A DNA stretch of 64,000 nucleotides from Actinomyces respiraculi (GTDB lineage Bacteria > Actinomycetota > Actinomycetes > Actinomycetales > Actinomycetaceae), in NCBI RefSeq assembly GCF_014595995.2, contig NZ_CP063989.1:868001-932000 (forward strand), in the 5' to 3' direction. The notes under the pieces were generated by a model, which was given only the letters and a program-made list of their open reading frames with translations, ran no database searches and was not told the origin of the DNA. Below, in pieces: positions 1 to 14,269 of this stretch. A program made the position numbers and the translations under genes. The first letter of the stretch is position 1. Each line of letters begins with the position of its first letter.

Positions 1-1
1 A

Positions 2-400
2 CTTCGATGCAACCCCACGACACAGGGGGACTTTCCTCCGATATACGCGCTGGCGTGGCGTTCAGCATCGTTCGACAAACTGATCGTCGAGGTCCGTGAT
101 GAAACGCTCTGTCTCAAGGGGCCAGAAAAAACTCGGTCTTGGCTCGTGGACACGGTCCAGTTCCTGCTGGACGACGGCCGAGAGTATGTGGGAATGCATG
201 TCGAGCACTACCCCGGTCACCCCTACTTGTCCGAGGACAGCGTTCCACTGGTCCTGACGCTCGACCCACAGGCGCACTTACAGCACCAGAATGGTTGTGA
301 CATGATCGACAACGCCAAGCATGACTACGCCGAGTTCTATCCAGCCGACTTCCCGTGGGACGGGGCTTTCGTGGTTCGTGACATCCAGCGCAAACTGTGA
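2..400 (+). pseudogene. Hypothetical protein, 5' portion, open at window edge and split by an insertion
   Basis: An open frame runs from the left edge to a TGA at 398-400 and gives about 132 residues with no start in view. The final codons (GAC ATC CAG CGC AAA CTG) recur at 1976-1993, where the frame continues as CTG TGG TTG CCC. The TGA here is therefore created by the inserted element, and the original gene continues at 1979-2194. The protein is acidic and aromatic-rich, with no signal peptide or membrane segment in the visible part. I do not recognise a family. The interruption is read directly from the sequence; the ancestral function is unknown. Confidence 0.6.
381..395. repeat. Target-site duplication, left copy (15 bp)
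   Basis: The sequence acatccagcgcaaac lies immediately left of the IS-like end at 396 and is repeated at 1977-1991, immediately right of the opposite end. The match extends 4 bp further (tgtg) because the element itself starts with TGTG and the target also has TGTG there. Confidence 0.75.
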
Positions 401-830
401 TGTCTCAGGGCATCGGTGACAGTTCGGGTGTTTGTGGGGGTGACACTTCGGGTTGGTGTTGGGGATGGTCTTCTCCGGCCGGCCGGCCGCCCACCGGGCC
501 CGTGGAAGTTGTCGGCCTGGAGGCCCTGGTGCTCCTGCCGGCTCGTTGTCCGTGGGCGGGCTCAGGTGCGGCTCGCGCGCCGTTGGTGTCCACGCGGCGG
601 GCATGAGCCGGGGATGCCGTTGACGCCCCGGCCCGGAGGCGTGCGATTATGCCGTACTCCTCCCGGCGGGTCGGGCGTGTGGGCCGGTCATGTCCGCCGC
701 GTGGACACCCGCGGGGCCAGGGCGCGGTCGCGAGCAGGCCATGAGCCCGCCCTGCGCGCCGTGGGCTCTCCTGGTGCCAGGGGCTCGGTCGCCTCGTGCC
801 CTGCCCCCGTCGCCGCTCAGGTGTGGACGG
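396..830. repeat. Direct module, copy 1, with inverted GTGTCCAC arms
   Basis: This module starts with the IS-like end tgtctcagggcatcggtgac and repeats, with divergence, about 1 kb downstream at 1393-1830. Within it, gtgtccacgcggcgggcat (586-604) and atgtccgccgcgtggacac (690-708) form a near-perfect 19-bp inverted pair with about an 85-base spacer. The corresponding arms of the second module lie exactly 1000 bases further on (1586). No coding function is visible. Confidence 0.6.
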
Positions 831-965
831 GCCCGGGCCGCCGCTCGCGCGCGCCGCTGGTGACCACACTGCGAACACGGGCGTCAGCTCCCCGGCGGCA
901 CCCCGGCTCATGGCCTGACGTCATGGTCTTCAGGGCAGGGGCCTGGACGGCGCGCGCCGAGCCCG

Positions 966-1250
966 TCCATCTCGTTCCTCGGCCTTCCATCTCGTTCGTC
1001 GGCCCTCCATCTCGTTCGTTCACGCAACGAGATCAACGTGTGCGGAACGGGATCGACGTACGAGAAGCGAGATCAAGACCTGGGCAACGAGATCGACGTG
1101 CCAGGAACGAGCCTCAGCCCTCCATCTCGTCCCTCTACCTTCCATCTCGTTCGTCGGTCTTCCATCTCGTTCGTTCACGCAACGAGGTCAACGTGTGAGG
1201 AGCGAGGTCGACGTGTGAGGGACGAGAGCAGGACCTGGGCAACGAGGTCG
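966..1250. repeat. Array of ATCTCGTT / AACGAGAT words
   Basis: Several copies of ccatctcgttcg(t)cgg are followed by several copies of (g)aacgagatcaacg in the opposite orientation, and then the forward-reverse pattern repeats once in a more degenerate form (1130-1250). The arms are complementary, so the array could fold as a series of short hairpins. The same words form a larger array at 30004-30932. Confidence 0.6.
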
Positions 1251-1392
1251 ACGCCGGTCGTCGTCGGGTCCTCCGGGCGCCGCGACCAGACGCGCCCATC
1301 CTGGCGCGTGCTCGTGGCCCCTCGGCGGGCGCACGCCGCGCTGCCACCCTCCAGCTGCTCGGTCTGCTCTCGAAAGCACGGTGAATCGCCGT

Positions 1393-1830
1393 TGTTGTGT
1401 CTCAGGACGTCGGTGACACCTGGGGTATCTGCGTAGGTGACACGTCCGGGTGGCCTCGGGGGCGGTGTCCTCCGGCTTCTCGTCCACTGGGCCCGTGGCA
1501 GTCGCCGGCCTGGAGGCCCCCGCGCTGCCACCAGCTCGTTGTCCCACAGGTGCGCACGGGCCCGGCCGCCGCTCGCGCACCGCTGGTGTCCACGCGGCGG
1601 ACATCAACCGTGGTCGCTGGCGACGCCCCGGCCCACAGGCGCGCGATCACCCCGTACTCCTCCCCGCGGTCGAACGCCCAGGCTGGTCATGTCCGCGCCG
1701 TGGACACCCGCGGGGCCGGGGCTCGGCCCCCTCTCGCGCCCGGCCCCCGGTCGTCTCGCGGGTGCGCACGGGCCCGGGCCGCCACTCGCGCACCGCGGTG
1801 TCCACACGGCCACCGGCACCCCAGAAGCGT
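1393..1830. repeat. Direct module, copy 2, with inverted GTGTCCAC arms
   Basis: This is the second copy of the module at 396-830. It contains gtgtccacgcggcggacat (1586-1604) and the imperfect partner atgtccgcgccgtggacac (1689-1707). Just upstream (1365-1392) lies tcggtctgctctcgaaagca, half of a palindrome that also borders the element at 39474-39964 and stands alone at 31105-31143. This suggests that a second insertion is nested inside the first. Confidence 0.5.
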
Positions 1831-1976
1831 CGAGACTTCGCTCAGACGGCCAAGGCCCTGACCGAACACACACCCAGCCCGAACCCGTCACCACGCACAT
1901 GTCCACCCACACCCCCGACCCCAAGCGTCACCGATGTCCTGACACAGAACTGCCACCGACGTCCTGAGACATCACA

Positions 1977-1991
1977 ACATCCAGCGCAAAC
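1977..1991. repeat. Target-site duplication, right copy (15 bp)
   Basis: This is an exact copy of acatccagcgcaaac at 381-395. It marks the right boundary of the 1.58-kb insertion and restores the interrupted reading frame. Confidence 0.75.
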
Positions 1992-2194
1992 TGTGGTTGC
2001 CCTATCGGCCCGTCGACGGTGTCGTCGACGCCCTGTGGTTGCTCGGCGACGACGCTGCACCGGACGGCCTGTTCGGCAAGCTGATCGAGACGTGGGGCAG
2101 GTCAGTGGGCTGGTTCCTCGCAGGCCTGAGTGATCCCCACCTCGATGAGGAGAAGGACGGGGCTCCTCGCGTGGGATCCCCACCCATCCGATGA
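1979..2194 (+). pseudogene. Hypothetical protein, 3' portion after the insertion
   Basis: This is the continuation of the frame seen at 2-400. Removing the insertion and one target copy joins them in frame (IQRKL-WLPYRPVDG) and gives about 66 more residues, ending at the TGA at 2192-2194. The tail (DGAPRVGSPPIR) coincides with the point where the antisense MFS gene loses its homology, so the last residues may be fusion sequence and not the native C-terminus. Family not recognised. Confidence 0.5.
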
Positions 2195-2816
2195 TGAAGG
2201 CGAGGGCGACGCAGACGGGGGTGGCCCAGACGGGGGCGAGGATCGACCAGCTTCCCAGCAGGCTCGACAGCAGCGAGCCGACGACGATCGACAGCTGGAT
2301 GGCCCCCGAGAAGGCGCTCATGCCCGCCACCCGGCTCCTCTCGTCCGGGGTGATCTCGGCGATGAGGGTCTGACCGGTCGGCGGGATCGCGGAGACCGCG
2401 GAGCCGAAGAAGGGACCGCGGGCGAGGACGATGACGGCGGCGGCCGCCCCCGCGCCCAGTACCCCCGCCGAGCGCAGCGCGACGGCCAGGGCGAACAATG
2501 TGCCGGCGATGAGCGCCAGGCCGAGGGATGCGAGCATGACGCGGCGCCTACCCCAGGCGACGGACCGGCGCCCCCAGAACTGTGAGAGGACCGTGACGAA
2601 CAGGGCGGCGCAGGAGATCGCCAGGCCCACGATCCACTCGGCCAGGCCGAGGGCGCGCGACAGGGGCGCGATCGACGCGTTGAGCATGTTCTGTCCGATG
2701 TAGACGAACAGGCATGCGGCAAGCAGAGCCCTGAGCGTGGGGTTGGAGAGGATGGGGGAGCGGGCGGAGCCGAGATCGGGTCTGCCGGGTCTGCCGGGTC
2801 GTAAAGCCGAGGTCAC
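2160..2816 (-). pseudogene. MFS transporter, N-terminal half only
   Basis: The frame starts with GTG at 2816, about 10 bases downstream of the folA stop, and encodes about six membrane helices. It has the loop GRRSVAWGRRRVM between helices 2 and 3, and the hydrophobic stretches typical of the first half of a major facilitator. After IGWVGIPREEPRP the frame runs on to 1842 without any transporter character, through the 3' end of the opposite-strand hypothetical gene and into the insertion element. A normal family member has about 400 residues and 12 helices, so the second half has been lost by rearrangement near 2160-2195. Its substrate cannot be inferred. It is probably cotranscribed with thyA-folA and probably non-functional. 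Confidence 0.65.
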
Positions 2817-2825
2817 CGGGGTACC

Positions 2826-3458
2826 TCAACGACGCCGGTAGTGGTCCACGCGCCAGGCGGCGTCCCCGGAGACGGGCCGCCAGGCACCGGGGGCGTCGGA
2901 GAGGGGACCGCCCGCAACCCAGTGTCCCTGCGGGCCAGCGCCGGCGGCGACGTCGGGCACGCGCACCAGAGCGTCCGGACTGAGGCCCCGTGCACGAACC
3001 GTCGCAGCGGCGTCGACGTCGATGACGGAGACGAGGAGCTCGTCCAGCGCCTCCGCCTCAAGGGCCTGGCGGTACACGGAGCCGCCGCCGATGACCCACA
3101 GGCGCGGCAGCGCGCGATAGACGTCTTGGCGAGGGTCCTCACCCAGCCCGGCAAGGAGCTCAGCGCCGCGGTCAAGCCCCTCGGCGAGCGTTGGCACGGC
3201 GCAGGCGACGCCGTCGGCCCCCCAGTGCTCGCGGCGGGTGAGGACCACGCTCAGACGCCCCGGCAGGCTGGCACCCAGGGAGTCCCAGGTGGTGCGCCCC
3301 ATGAGGACGACGCCGCCGGTGGTCGCCGCCTTGAAGTGGCGGAAGTCGGCGGGCACGTGCCAGAGCATGTCGCCGTCGGCACCGATGATGCCGGCACGGT
3401 CCTGCGCCCAGACGGCGCCGACGCGCACCGGTGCCCGCGACGCGGACCGCGTGCTCAT
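2826..3458 (-). CDS. folA: Dihydrofolate reductase
   Basis: This protein reduces dihydrofolate to tetrahydrofolate with NADPH in the cytoplasm, recycling the product of the adjacent thymidylate synthase. It has 210 residues. The sequence shows the substrate-loop motif [18 protein letters not shown] with the catalytic Asp, the cofactor motif [12 protein letters not shown] and the C-terminal VIGGGSVY. It is longer than the roughly 160-residue minimum because of extra loops in the second half. The start ATG overlaps the thyA stop by 4 bases, indicating translational coupling. The downstream MFS remnant begins about 10 bases later. Confidence 0.95.
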   Translation of the reverse strand: MSTRSASRAPVRVGAVWAQDRAGIIGADGDMLWHVPADFRHFKAATTGGVVLMGRTTWDSLGASLPGRLSVVLTRREHWGADGVACAVPTLAEGLDRGAELLAGLGEDPRQDVYRALPRLWVIGGGSVYRQALEAEALDELLVSVIDVDAAATVRARGLSPDALVRVPDVAAGAGPQGHWVAGGPLSDAPGAWRPVSGDAAWRVDHYRRR

Positions 3459-4315
3459 ACGGCCACCGGCGCTTTGATCGCAGGGTGGTGCCGGTAACCG
3501 TCGGAGGCGTCGATGGAGTCCATCGTGTAGGCGTCGATGGAGCTGGCCGGCTCCAGCCGCAGAGTCGGGAAGGGGTAGGCCTGGGGCACGCGTGAGAGCT
3601 GCTCACGGACCTGCTCGACGTGGTTGTCGTAGATGTGGCAGTCCCCGCCGGTCCACACGAGCTCGCCGGGCTCCAGCCCGGCCTGCTGGGCGAGCATGTG
3701 CGTGAGCAGCGCGTAGGAGGCGATGTTGAAGGGCACTCCGAGGAAGAGGTCGGCGCTGCGCTGGTAGATCTGCAGGCTCAGACGACCGTCGGCGACGTAG
3801 CACTGGAAGAAGGCGTGGCAGGGGGCCAGCGCCATGCGGTCGAGCTCGGAGACGTTCCAGGCGGAGACGAGCATGCGCCGCGAGTCCGGGTCCCGCCGCA
3901 GCGTCTCGACGAGCGTGGTGATCTGGTCGATGGCGCCGCCGTCGCGGCTGGGCCAGGAGCGCCACTGCGCGCCGTAGACCGGACCGAGCTCGCCGTCGTC
4001 GTCGGCCCACTCGTCCCAGATGGAGATGCCCTGCTCCTGGAGCCAGCGCACGTTGGTCGCGCCCTGGAGGAACCACAACAGCTCACCCTTGACGGACTTC
4101 ATCGCCACGAACTTCGTCGTCACGCGGGGAAAGCCCCGGCTCAGGTCGTAGCGCAACTGACGGGCGAAGAGCGAGCGGGTCCCCGTCCCGGTGCGGTCCC
4201 CCTTGGCGACCCCGTGCAGGAGGACGTCGGCCAGCAGCTCCTCGTAGGCGACATCGACGCCCTCGGGGGCCTCCAGGCCCATCTCGGCCAGGCAGGGGTA
4301 ACGGTGAGTGGTCAC
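3455..4315 (-). CDS. thyA: Thymidylate synthase
   Basis: ThyA converts dUMP and methylene-tetrahydrofolate to dTMP and dihydrofolate. The 286-residue protein contains the phosphate-binding segment [11 protein letters not shown] near the N-terminus, the catalytic cysteine in LAPCHAFFQ (about residue 166) and the [20 protein letters not shown] block. A GTG start at 4315 is supported by gaggagg about 7 bases upstream. It overlaps folA by 4 bases downstream and is preceded closely by the EcsC-like gene, so the three appear to form one operon. The length is slightly above the usual 264 residues because of a short N-terminal extension. Confidence 0.96.
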   Translation of the reverse strand: MTTHRYPCLAEMGLEAPEGVDVAYEELLADVLLHGVAKGDRTGTGTRSLFARQLRYDLSRGFPRVTTKFVAMKSVKGELLWFLQGATNVRWLQEQGISIWDEWADDDGELGPVYGAQWRSWPSRDGGAIDQITTLVETLRRDPDSRRMLVSAWNVSELDRMALAPCHAFFQCYVADGRLSLQIYQRSADLFLGVPFNIASYALLTHMLAQQAGLEPGELVWTGGDCHIYDNHVEQVREQLSRVPQAYPFPTLRLEPASSIDAYTMDSIDASDGYRHHPAIKAPVAV

Positions 4316-4326
4316 GGGTGTCCTCC

Positions 4327-5001
4327 TCAGGCCTCGATGACCTCGTACACCACGACGTCGTCCTGCGCGGGACCCAGGGCGGCGCCCGCGCCCTCGATGA
4401 TCTGGTTGGCCAGGGCCCGTCCACCGCTGAAGCCGATGGCGGCGCCGATGCCGAAGGGGACGAGCCGGCCCAGGGCGAGGGCCCCGCCCTTGACCGCGCT
4501 CCTCTTGGCCAGGCGCTTGACGAGCTGGGCGTTGATGGAGCGTGCCGTCGGCAGCGGCATCTGTGCCAGGGACTGTGCCGCCCAGTACAGGGTGGTCAGC
4601 CCGAGCGAGCCCTGGATCGCCTCAGCGCCTTCACGCCCCATGAGGGCGGACAGGACCAGGGCGCGGCGCCTCTCGGGCGTGACCAGGCGCAGGCCCTGCA
4701 GCTCGGCGACGGTGAGGATGTACTTGACGGCACTGGTGAGGAAGACGGTGGTCTGCCCCACGGTCAGGGCGGCAGCCGTGCCCGTGCCGACCGCAGGCAG
4801 GGCCGCGCTGGCGCCCACCGCTGCCGAGGTCAGTGCGGACTCGGTGCGGAAGCGCTCGGCCGCGAGCTCGACGAGCTCGGCCGTGTCCGCTCCGGGACGG
4901 TCGCGCCGCATCCGGGCGACGGTGTCCTCAATGCTGCGGGCAGGCACATTGATCGCCTTGTCGAGGGCACGCTCGAAGGCAGAGGCTCGCGTCTTGCTCA
5001 T
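4327..5001 (-). CDS. EcsC-family protein
   Basis: The 224-residue protein resembles the EcsC family: a helical N-terminus ([13 protein letters not shown]), a small-residue hydrophobic stretch ([20 protein letters not shown]), and a conserved [22 protein letters not shown] segment near the C-terminus. EcsC proteins are poorly understood membrane-associated proteins; no enzymatic role is established here. ATG at 5001 was preferred over the upstream in-frame GTG at 5007 because aggag sits 5 bases before the ATG and overlaps the GTG. It lies 11 bases upstream of thyA on the same strand, so it probably leads the thyA-folA operon. Confidence 0.7.
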   Translation of the reverse strand: MSKTRASAFERALDKAINVPARSIEDTVARMRRDRPGADTAELVELAAERFRTESALTSAAVGASAALPAVGTGTAAALTVGQTTVFLTSAVKYILTVAELQGLRLVTPERRRALVLSALMGREGAEAIQGSLGLTTLYWAAQSLAQMPLPTARSINAQLVKRLAKRSAVKGGALALGRLVPFGIGAAIGFSGGRALANQIIEGAGAALGPAQDDVVVYEVIEA

Positions 5002-5056
5002 GCTCACTCCTGGTCCGTGCCTTGACAGGTGCTGGTCGTGGGCAAGGCGCAGCGCC

Positions 5057-5509
5057 TCAGTCCACGTCCTCGGGGTGGTCGTTCAGCAGGTGCAGGCGGA
5101 CCTCGGCCCCCTTGGTGAGGGTATGGCCCACAGTACAGCTGCGCTCGATGGCGGCGTCGACCCGCTGGGAGAGCGTGGCGAGCTGGTCTCCGGTGAGGGC
5201 GGACAGGTCCGTGACGATCTGGACGTCCATGGCCTGGTAGCGCTCCTCCTCCTCGTGCTTCAGAGTCGCGCAGATGACGTTGGCCTCGAAGTCCTCTCCC
5301 AGGGCCTTGGCCAGGCGGTGGTCCGCGGAGAGCGTGTTGCAGGTCGCCAGGGCGATCTTGAGCAGCTCACCGGGCGAGAACTCGCCGGGGCCCGAGCCCA
5401 CGCGCACCTCAGCCCCGCGGGCGTTGTGCCCGAGGTACTGGCGGGTGCCCGTGCGCTCCGCCCAGACGGAATTGGTCTCGGTGGGGGTGATGATGCTGGT
5501 GTCACTCAT
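5057..5509 (-). CDS. OsmC/Ohr-family redox protein
   Basis: The 150-residue protein has the OsmC/Ohr arrangement: a Gly-rich β segment (VRVGSGPGEFSPGELL), a helix with the first reactive cysteine (ALATCNTLSADHRL), and the second cysteine in SCTVGHTLTKGAEV. Family members reduce organic hydroperoxides using this cysteine pair. The reading frame extends upstream to 5647, but MSDTSIITP at 5509 matches the usual family N-terminus and the preceding residues do not. It is separated by about 50 bases from the DUF2505-like gene upstream on the same strand. Confidence 0.8.
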   Translation of the reverse strand: MSDTSIITPTETNSVWAERTGTRQYLGHNARGAEVRVGSGPGEFSPGELLKIALATCNTLSADHRLAKALGEDFEANVICATLKHEEEERYQAMDVQIVTDLSALTGDQLATLSQRVDAAIERSCTVGHTLTKGAEVRLHLLNDHPEDVD

Positions 5510-5558
5510 GGGCTGATCGTGGCACGAGCCTGTGACGGGAATCCAGGCATGAGCCCGG

Positions 5559-6056
5559 TCAGTGAGACGCCAGCCAGGCGGTGGCGCGCGCCTGCTCGTC
5601 CGCGACGACGGCATCCACGTGGCCCATCGCCCGGTCTTCCAGGGCACGTCCCACGAGCGGGACCGTGACGTCCAGGCTGAGGTCGAGCACCACGGTGGTG
5701 CGGGCGCCGTCGTCGGAGCTCATCGACCCGGTGGCCGCCACGTGCACCGGGGCGCCACTGATCTCAGCGCTCAGACGCCCCTCGCGACGGCCCCCGTCCC
5801 CCGGCTCTCCCCAGGACTCGGTCAGGGTCAGCGACAGGGGCCCGCGCACGAAGCGGCGGGCCGCCGAGGGCAGCCTGTCGGCGGGCACCGTGCCGCGGAC
5901 GGTGACGGCGAAGCCCTCGCCGCGCGTCACGACATCGACATCCAGGCCGTCCTGGCCCAGCCGGGCCACTCGGCCGCGCTGGAAGGCGGGGTCGGCGAGC
6001 ATGGTCGCCACGGTGGCCGGGTCGGCGGGGTAGGTGATGGTGACGGTCTTTCTCAT
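5559..6056 (-). CDS. DUF2505-like SRPBCC-fold protein
   Basis: The 165-residue protein begins MRKTVTITYPADPATVATML and continues with the alternating strands and long C-terminal helix expected of the actinobacterial DUF2505 family, which resembles START/SRPBCC lipid-binding folds. The C-terminal part (VVLDLSLDVTVPLVGRALED) is typical. Ligand and role are unknown. ATG at 6056 has aggatcgcc upstream; an in-frame GTG at 6116 would overlap the divergent kinase gene and adds an Arg-rich stretch, so it was rejected. Confidence 0.7.
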   Translation of the reverse strand: MRKTVTITYPADPATVATMLADPAFQRGRVARLGQDGLDVDVVTRGEGFAVTVRGTVPADRLPSAARRFVRGPLSLTLTESWGEPGDGGRREGRLSAEISGAPVHVAATGSMSSDDGARTTVVLDLSLDVTVPLVGRALEDRAMGHVDAVVADEQARATAWLASH

Positions 6057-6091
6057 AAGGCGATCCTGCCACGCGTTAGTACGATCAGACG

Positions 6092-7552
6092 GTGCCCTCC
6101 TTCGCCGCCGCGTCACACCGTGTCCTGTCCCTGCTGCCGGACGCGGATCGTGACTGGATCCACCAGCTCATCGCCGACTGGCAGGTCATCGCTGACATGT
6201 CCGTCTCCGACCTCGTGTTGTGGGTGCGCTCCGAGACCGGACGCTTCGTCGCCGTCGCCCACCAACGCCCCTCAACAGGCTCGACCGTCCACCTCGAGGA
6301 GGTCATCGGCCACCGCATGCCGGCCTCCCGCGAGGTCTTGGCCATTGAGGCCCTCACCTCCGGCCAGCCGCTCGTGGACGCCACGCCCCTGTGGACCGGC
6401 TCCTACGCCGTTCGCGAGGAGTACGTGCCGGTGGTGCGCGATGGCACGGCCATCGCCGTCATGACGCGCGAGACCTCGGTGGGCCTTATGCGGGGCGGGC
6501 GCCACATGGAGACGGTCCTGGGGGAGAGGGCGGACCGGCTGTGCCAGATGGTCGCCGAGGGCGCCTTCCCGATCCGCGGCGCCGGGACGGTCCTGCGTCA
6601 TGGCACCCCGCGGGTGGGTGACGGCGTCGTCAGCCTGGACACCGACGGCGTTGTCCTCTTCGCCACCCCCAACGCCCACTCCTGCTTCAGGCACCTGGGC
6701 ATCGTCGGCCCGCTCGACGGCCTCCAGCTGGCCGAGGCGGTCACCTCGATCATCCCGGAGAGGACACCGGTTGACGAGGCGATGGCGGTGGTCCTCATGG
6801 GGCGTCAGGCCTGGCTCACCGAGGTCGAGGTCGCCGGCGTCTTCCTGGCCATCCGCTCCATCCCCCTGACGGACGCGGGCGACAGGGCCGGCGCGGTGCT
6901 GCTCGTGCGCGATGTCACGGAGATCCGACGACGTGAGCAGGTGCTGCTCAACAAGGACGCGACGATCCGCGAGGTGCACCACCGGGTGAAGAACAACCTC
7001 CAGACGGTCTCGGCGCTGCTGCGCATGCAGGCGCGCCGGGCGACGAACGACGAGACGCGCGAGGCCCTGGCGGAGGCCGAGCGCCGCGTGGCGACGATCG
7101 CGACGGTGCACGAGGCCCTGAGCCACAACGTCGATGAGAAGGTCGACTTCGACGAGGTCTTCGAGTCGATCCTGCGGGCCGCCGCGACCGTGGCGCGTGC
7201 CCGCGGCGACGTGGCCACGCGCCTGGAGGGCACCTTCGGCACGGTGGACGCGGATGCGGCCCAGGCGCTGGCAACGGTGCTGGCCGAGCTTGTGGCCAAC
7301 GCGGTCGAGCACGGCCTGGAGGACCGTGACGGGCTGGTGACGGTCAGGGCCCACCGGGAGGGTGAGGACCTGGAGGTGCGGGTGATCGACGACGGTCAGG
7401 GCTTCGAGGAGGGCACGATCCTCACCGGCCTGGGCACGCAGATCGTGCGCACGCTCGTGCGCGGAGAGCTGCGCGGCTCCATCGACTGGCACCCCGGCGA
7501 GTCGGGGCGCGGCACGGAGGTCATCGTCCGTGCGCGGCTGAAGGAGTCCTGA
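6092..7552 (+). CDS. pdtaS: PdtaS-type sensor histidine kinase
   Basis: The 486-residue cytoplasmic kinase starts with GTG and has no membrane helix. An N-terminal GAF-like sensor domain (about 1-150) and a PAS-like segment (about 185-280) precede a HisKA_2 box, IREVHHRVKNNLQTVSALL, with the phospho-accepting His near residue 296. The ATPase domain follows, with ELVANAVEHGL (N box), VIDDGQGF (G1) and GLGTQIVRTL. This matches PdtaS of mycobacteria, which phosphorylates the antiterminator PdtaR; pdtaR is not adjacent here. A tagtac hexamer 10-15 bases before the GTG could act as a -10 element for a near-leaderless transcript. It is convergent with whiB1. Confidence 0.88.
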   Translation: MPSFAAASHRVLSLLPDADRDWIHQLIADWQVIADMSVSDLVLWVRSETGRFVAVAHQRPSTGSTVHLEEVIGHRMPASREVLAIEALTSGQPLVDATPLWTGSYAVREEYVPVVRDGTAIAVMTRETSVGLMRGGRHMETVLGERADRLCQMVAEGAFPIRGAGTVLRHGTPRVGDGVVSLDTDGVVLFATPNAHSCFRHLGIVGPLDGLQLAEAVTSIIPERTPVDEAMAVVLMGRQAWLTEVEVAGVFLAIRSIPLTDAGDRAGAVLLVRDVTEIRRREQVLLNKDATIREVHHRVKNNLQTVSALLRMQARRATNDETREALAEAERRVATIATVHEALSHNVDEKVDFDEVFESILRAAATVARARGDVATRLEGTFGTVDADAAQALATVLAELVANAVEHGLEDRDGLVTVRAHREGEDLEVRVIDDGQGFEEGTILTGLGTQIVRTLVRGELRGSIDWHPGESGRGTEVIVRARLKES

Positions 7553-7574
7553 GGCGGGCCGGCGCCGGCCCGCC
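7553..7574. terminator. Bidirectional hairpin between pdtaS and whiB1
   Basis: A perfect 22-bp GC palindrome (ggcgggccggc and its complement) begins directly after the kinase stop and lies between two convergent genes. It lacks a T-run, as is usual in actinobacteria. Position and symmetry suggest a shared terminator. Confidence 0.55.
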
Positions 7575-7598
7575 GCCCCGCGGGCTCAGGACGCGGGC

Positions 7599-7847
7599 TC
7601 AGGAGGAGCGGCGGGCGCGCGCGGCGCGGCGCTTGAGGGAGCGTCGCTCGTCCTCGCTCATGCCTCCCCAGACGCCGGCGTCCTGGCCGTTCTCAAGGGC
7701 CCACTTGAGGCAGGTGTCGACAACCTCGCAGCGCGCGCACACCTGCTTGGCCTCCGCGATCTGGGCGATGGCGGGACCCGTGTTACCGACCGGGAAGAAG
7801 AGCTCGGGGTCGACCGTGAGACATGCTGCCTGGCTGCGCCAGTCCAT
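7599..7847 (-). CDS. whiB1: WhiB-family Fe-S transcription factor, WhiB1-like
   Basis: The 82-residue protein begins MDWRSQAACLTVDPELFFP. Its four cluster-binding cysteines fall at residues 9, 37, 40 and 46, the same spacing as mycobacterial WhiB1. The GVWGGMSEDERRSLKRR turn and basic tail are typical of WhiB DNA- or sigma-binding regions. WhiB1 carries a nitric-oxide-sensitive [4Fe-4S] cluster and binds the major sigma factor in mycobacteria. ATG at 7847 was chosen because ggaagggag lies just upstream and the product then aligns with WhiB1; the frame itself extends to 7934. Confidence 0.92.
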   Translation of the reverse strand: MDWRSQAACLTVDPELFFPVGNTGPAIAQIAEAKQVCARCEVVDTCLKWALENGQDAGVWGGMSEDERRSLKRRAARARRSS

Positions 7848-8083
7848 GAGGGCTCCCTTCCAGGGTGGTGATGCGTGCGGCGTCTCCCGGTGCTCCTCGA
7901 CGGCGACCGGCTGAGCCGGTGCGGAGGTGGACATCAGTCAACCGCGTCCTGGGCCAACCCTCACACGCTGTCAGGGGAGGGGCAAGGGCTGAGGGACGAG
8001 ACCTGCGCCGAGACCGTATCGCGATGCTCACAGCCCCGGATCCTTGACGTTTCGGCACCTGAAGGTGTGCACCTCACCAAAGG

Positions 8084-14093
<6,010 letters not shown>

Positions 14094-14181
14094 CTCAGGC
14101 TGCCGTGCCGGTGACGGGGCCGGACGGGGCTGGTCCGTCAACAGGCCGGTCAGTCGCTGCGGCCGGGCCATAGTGGCCCTA

Positions 14182-14269
14182 GTGGGCCGGTCGGGGCCGC
14201 TCAGTAGTGGCCCAGGGCGTCGAGAGGGTCGCCGTCCTCACCGAGGGGCCGGTTGGGGCCGCTCAGTAG
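14182..14269. repeat. Duplicated 3' end of the L,D-transpeptidase gene
   Basis: A sequence of about 29 bases ending ggggccgctcagtagtggc occurs at 14182-14210 and 14241-14269. The second copy contains the stop codon and last residues (SHY) of the transpeptidase; the first would encode GHY-stop. This suggests a 59-bp tandem duplication that left a vestigial end downstream. Nothing else is recognisable between 14094 and 14262. Confidence 0.55.

Larger units (their letters stand above)
396..1976. mobile_element. Non-autonomous insertion element, 1.58 kb, IS481-like ends
   Basis: The left end reads tgtgatgtctcagggcatcg. The right end, on the opposite strand, reads tgtgatgtctcaggacgtcg. The element is bounded by a 15-bp direct repeat and interrupts a reading frame that resumes on the other side. 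IS481-family elements are known for TGT ends and target duplications of up to about 15 bp, which is the basis for the suggested family. No credible transposase is encoded; open frames inside are Arg/Pro/Gly-rich artefacts of high GC. The interior consists of two direct copies of a roughly 430-bp module flanking an array of ATCTCGTT/AACGAGAT words. Confidence is high for an insertion and moderate for the family. Confidence 0.7.

Noticed and set aside
3620..5668. 682-codon open frame on the plus strand across thyA and the EcsC-like gene
   Set aside because: It lies antisense to three genes with clear family motifs and its peptide has no recognisable domain; long antisense frames are expected at this GC.
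7848..7934. 29-residue N-terminal extension of WhiB1
   Set aside because: The shorter start has a strong ribosome binding site and matches the WhiB1 length and cysteine positions exactly.
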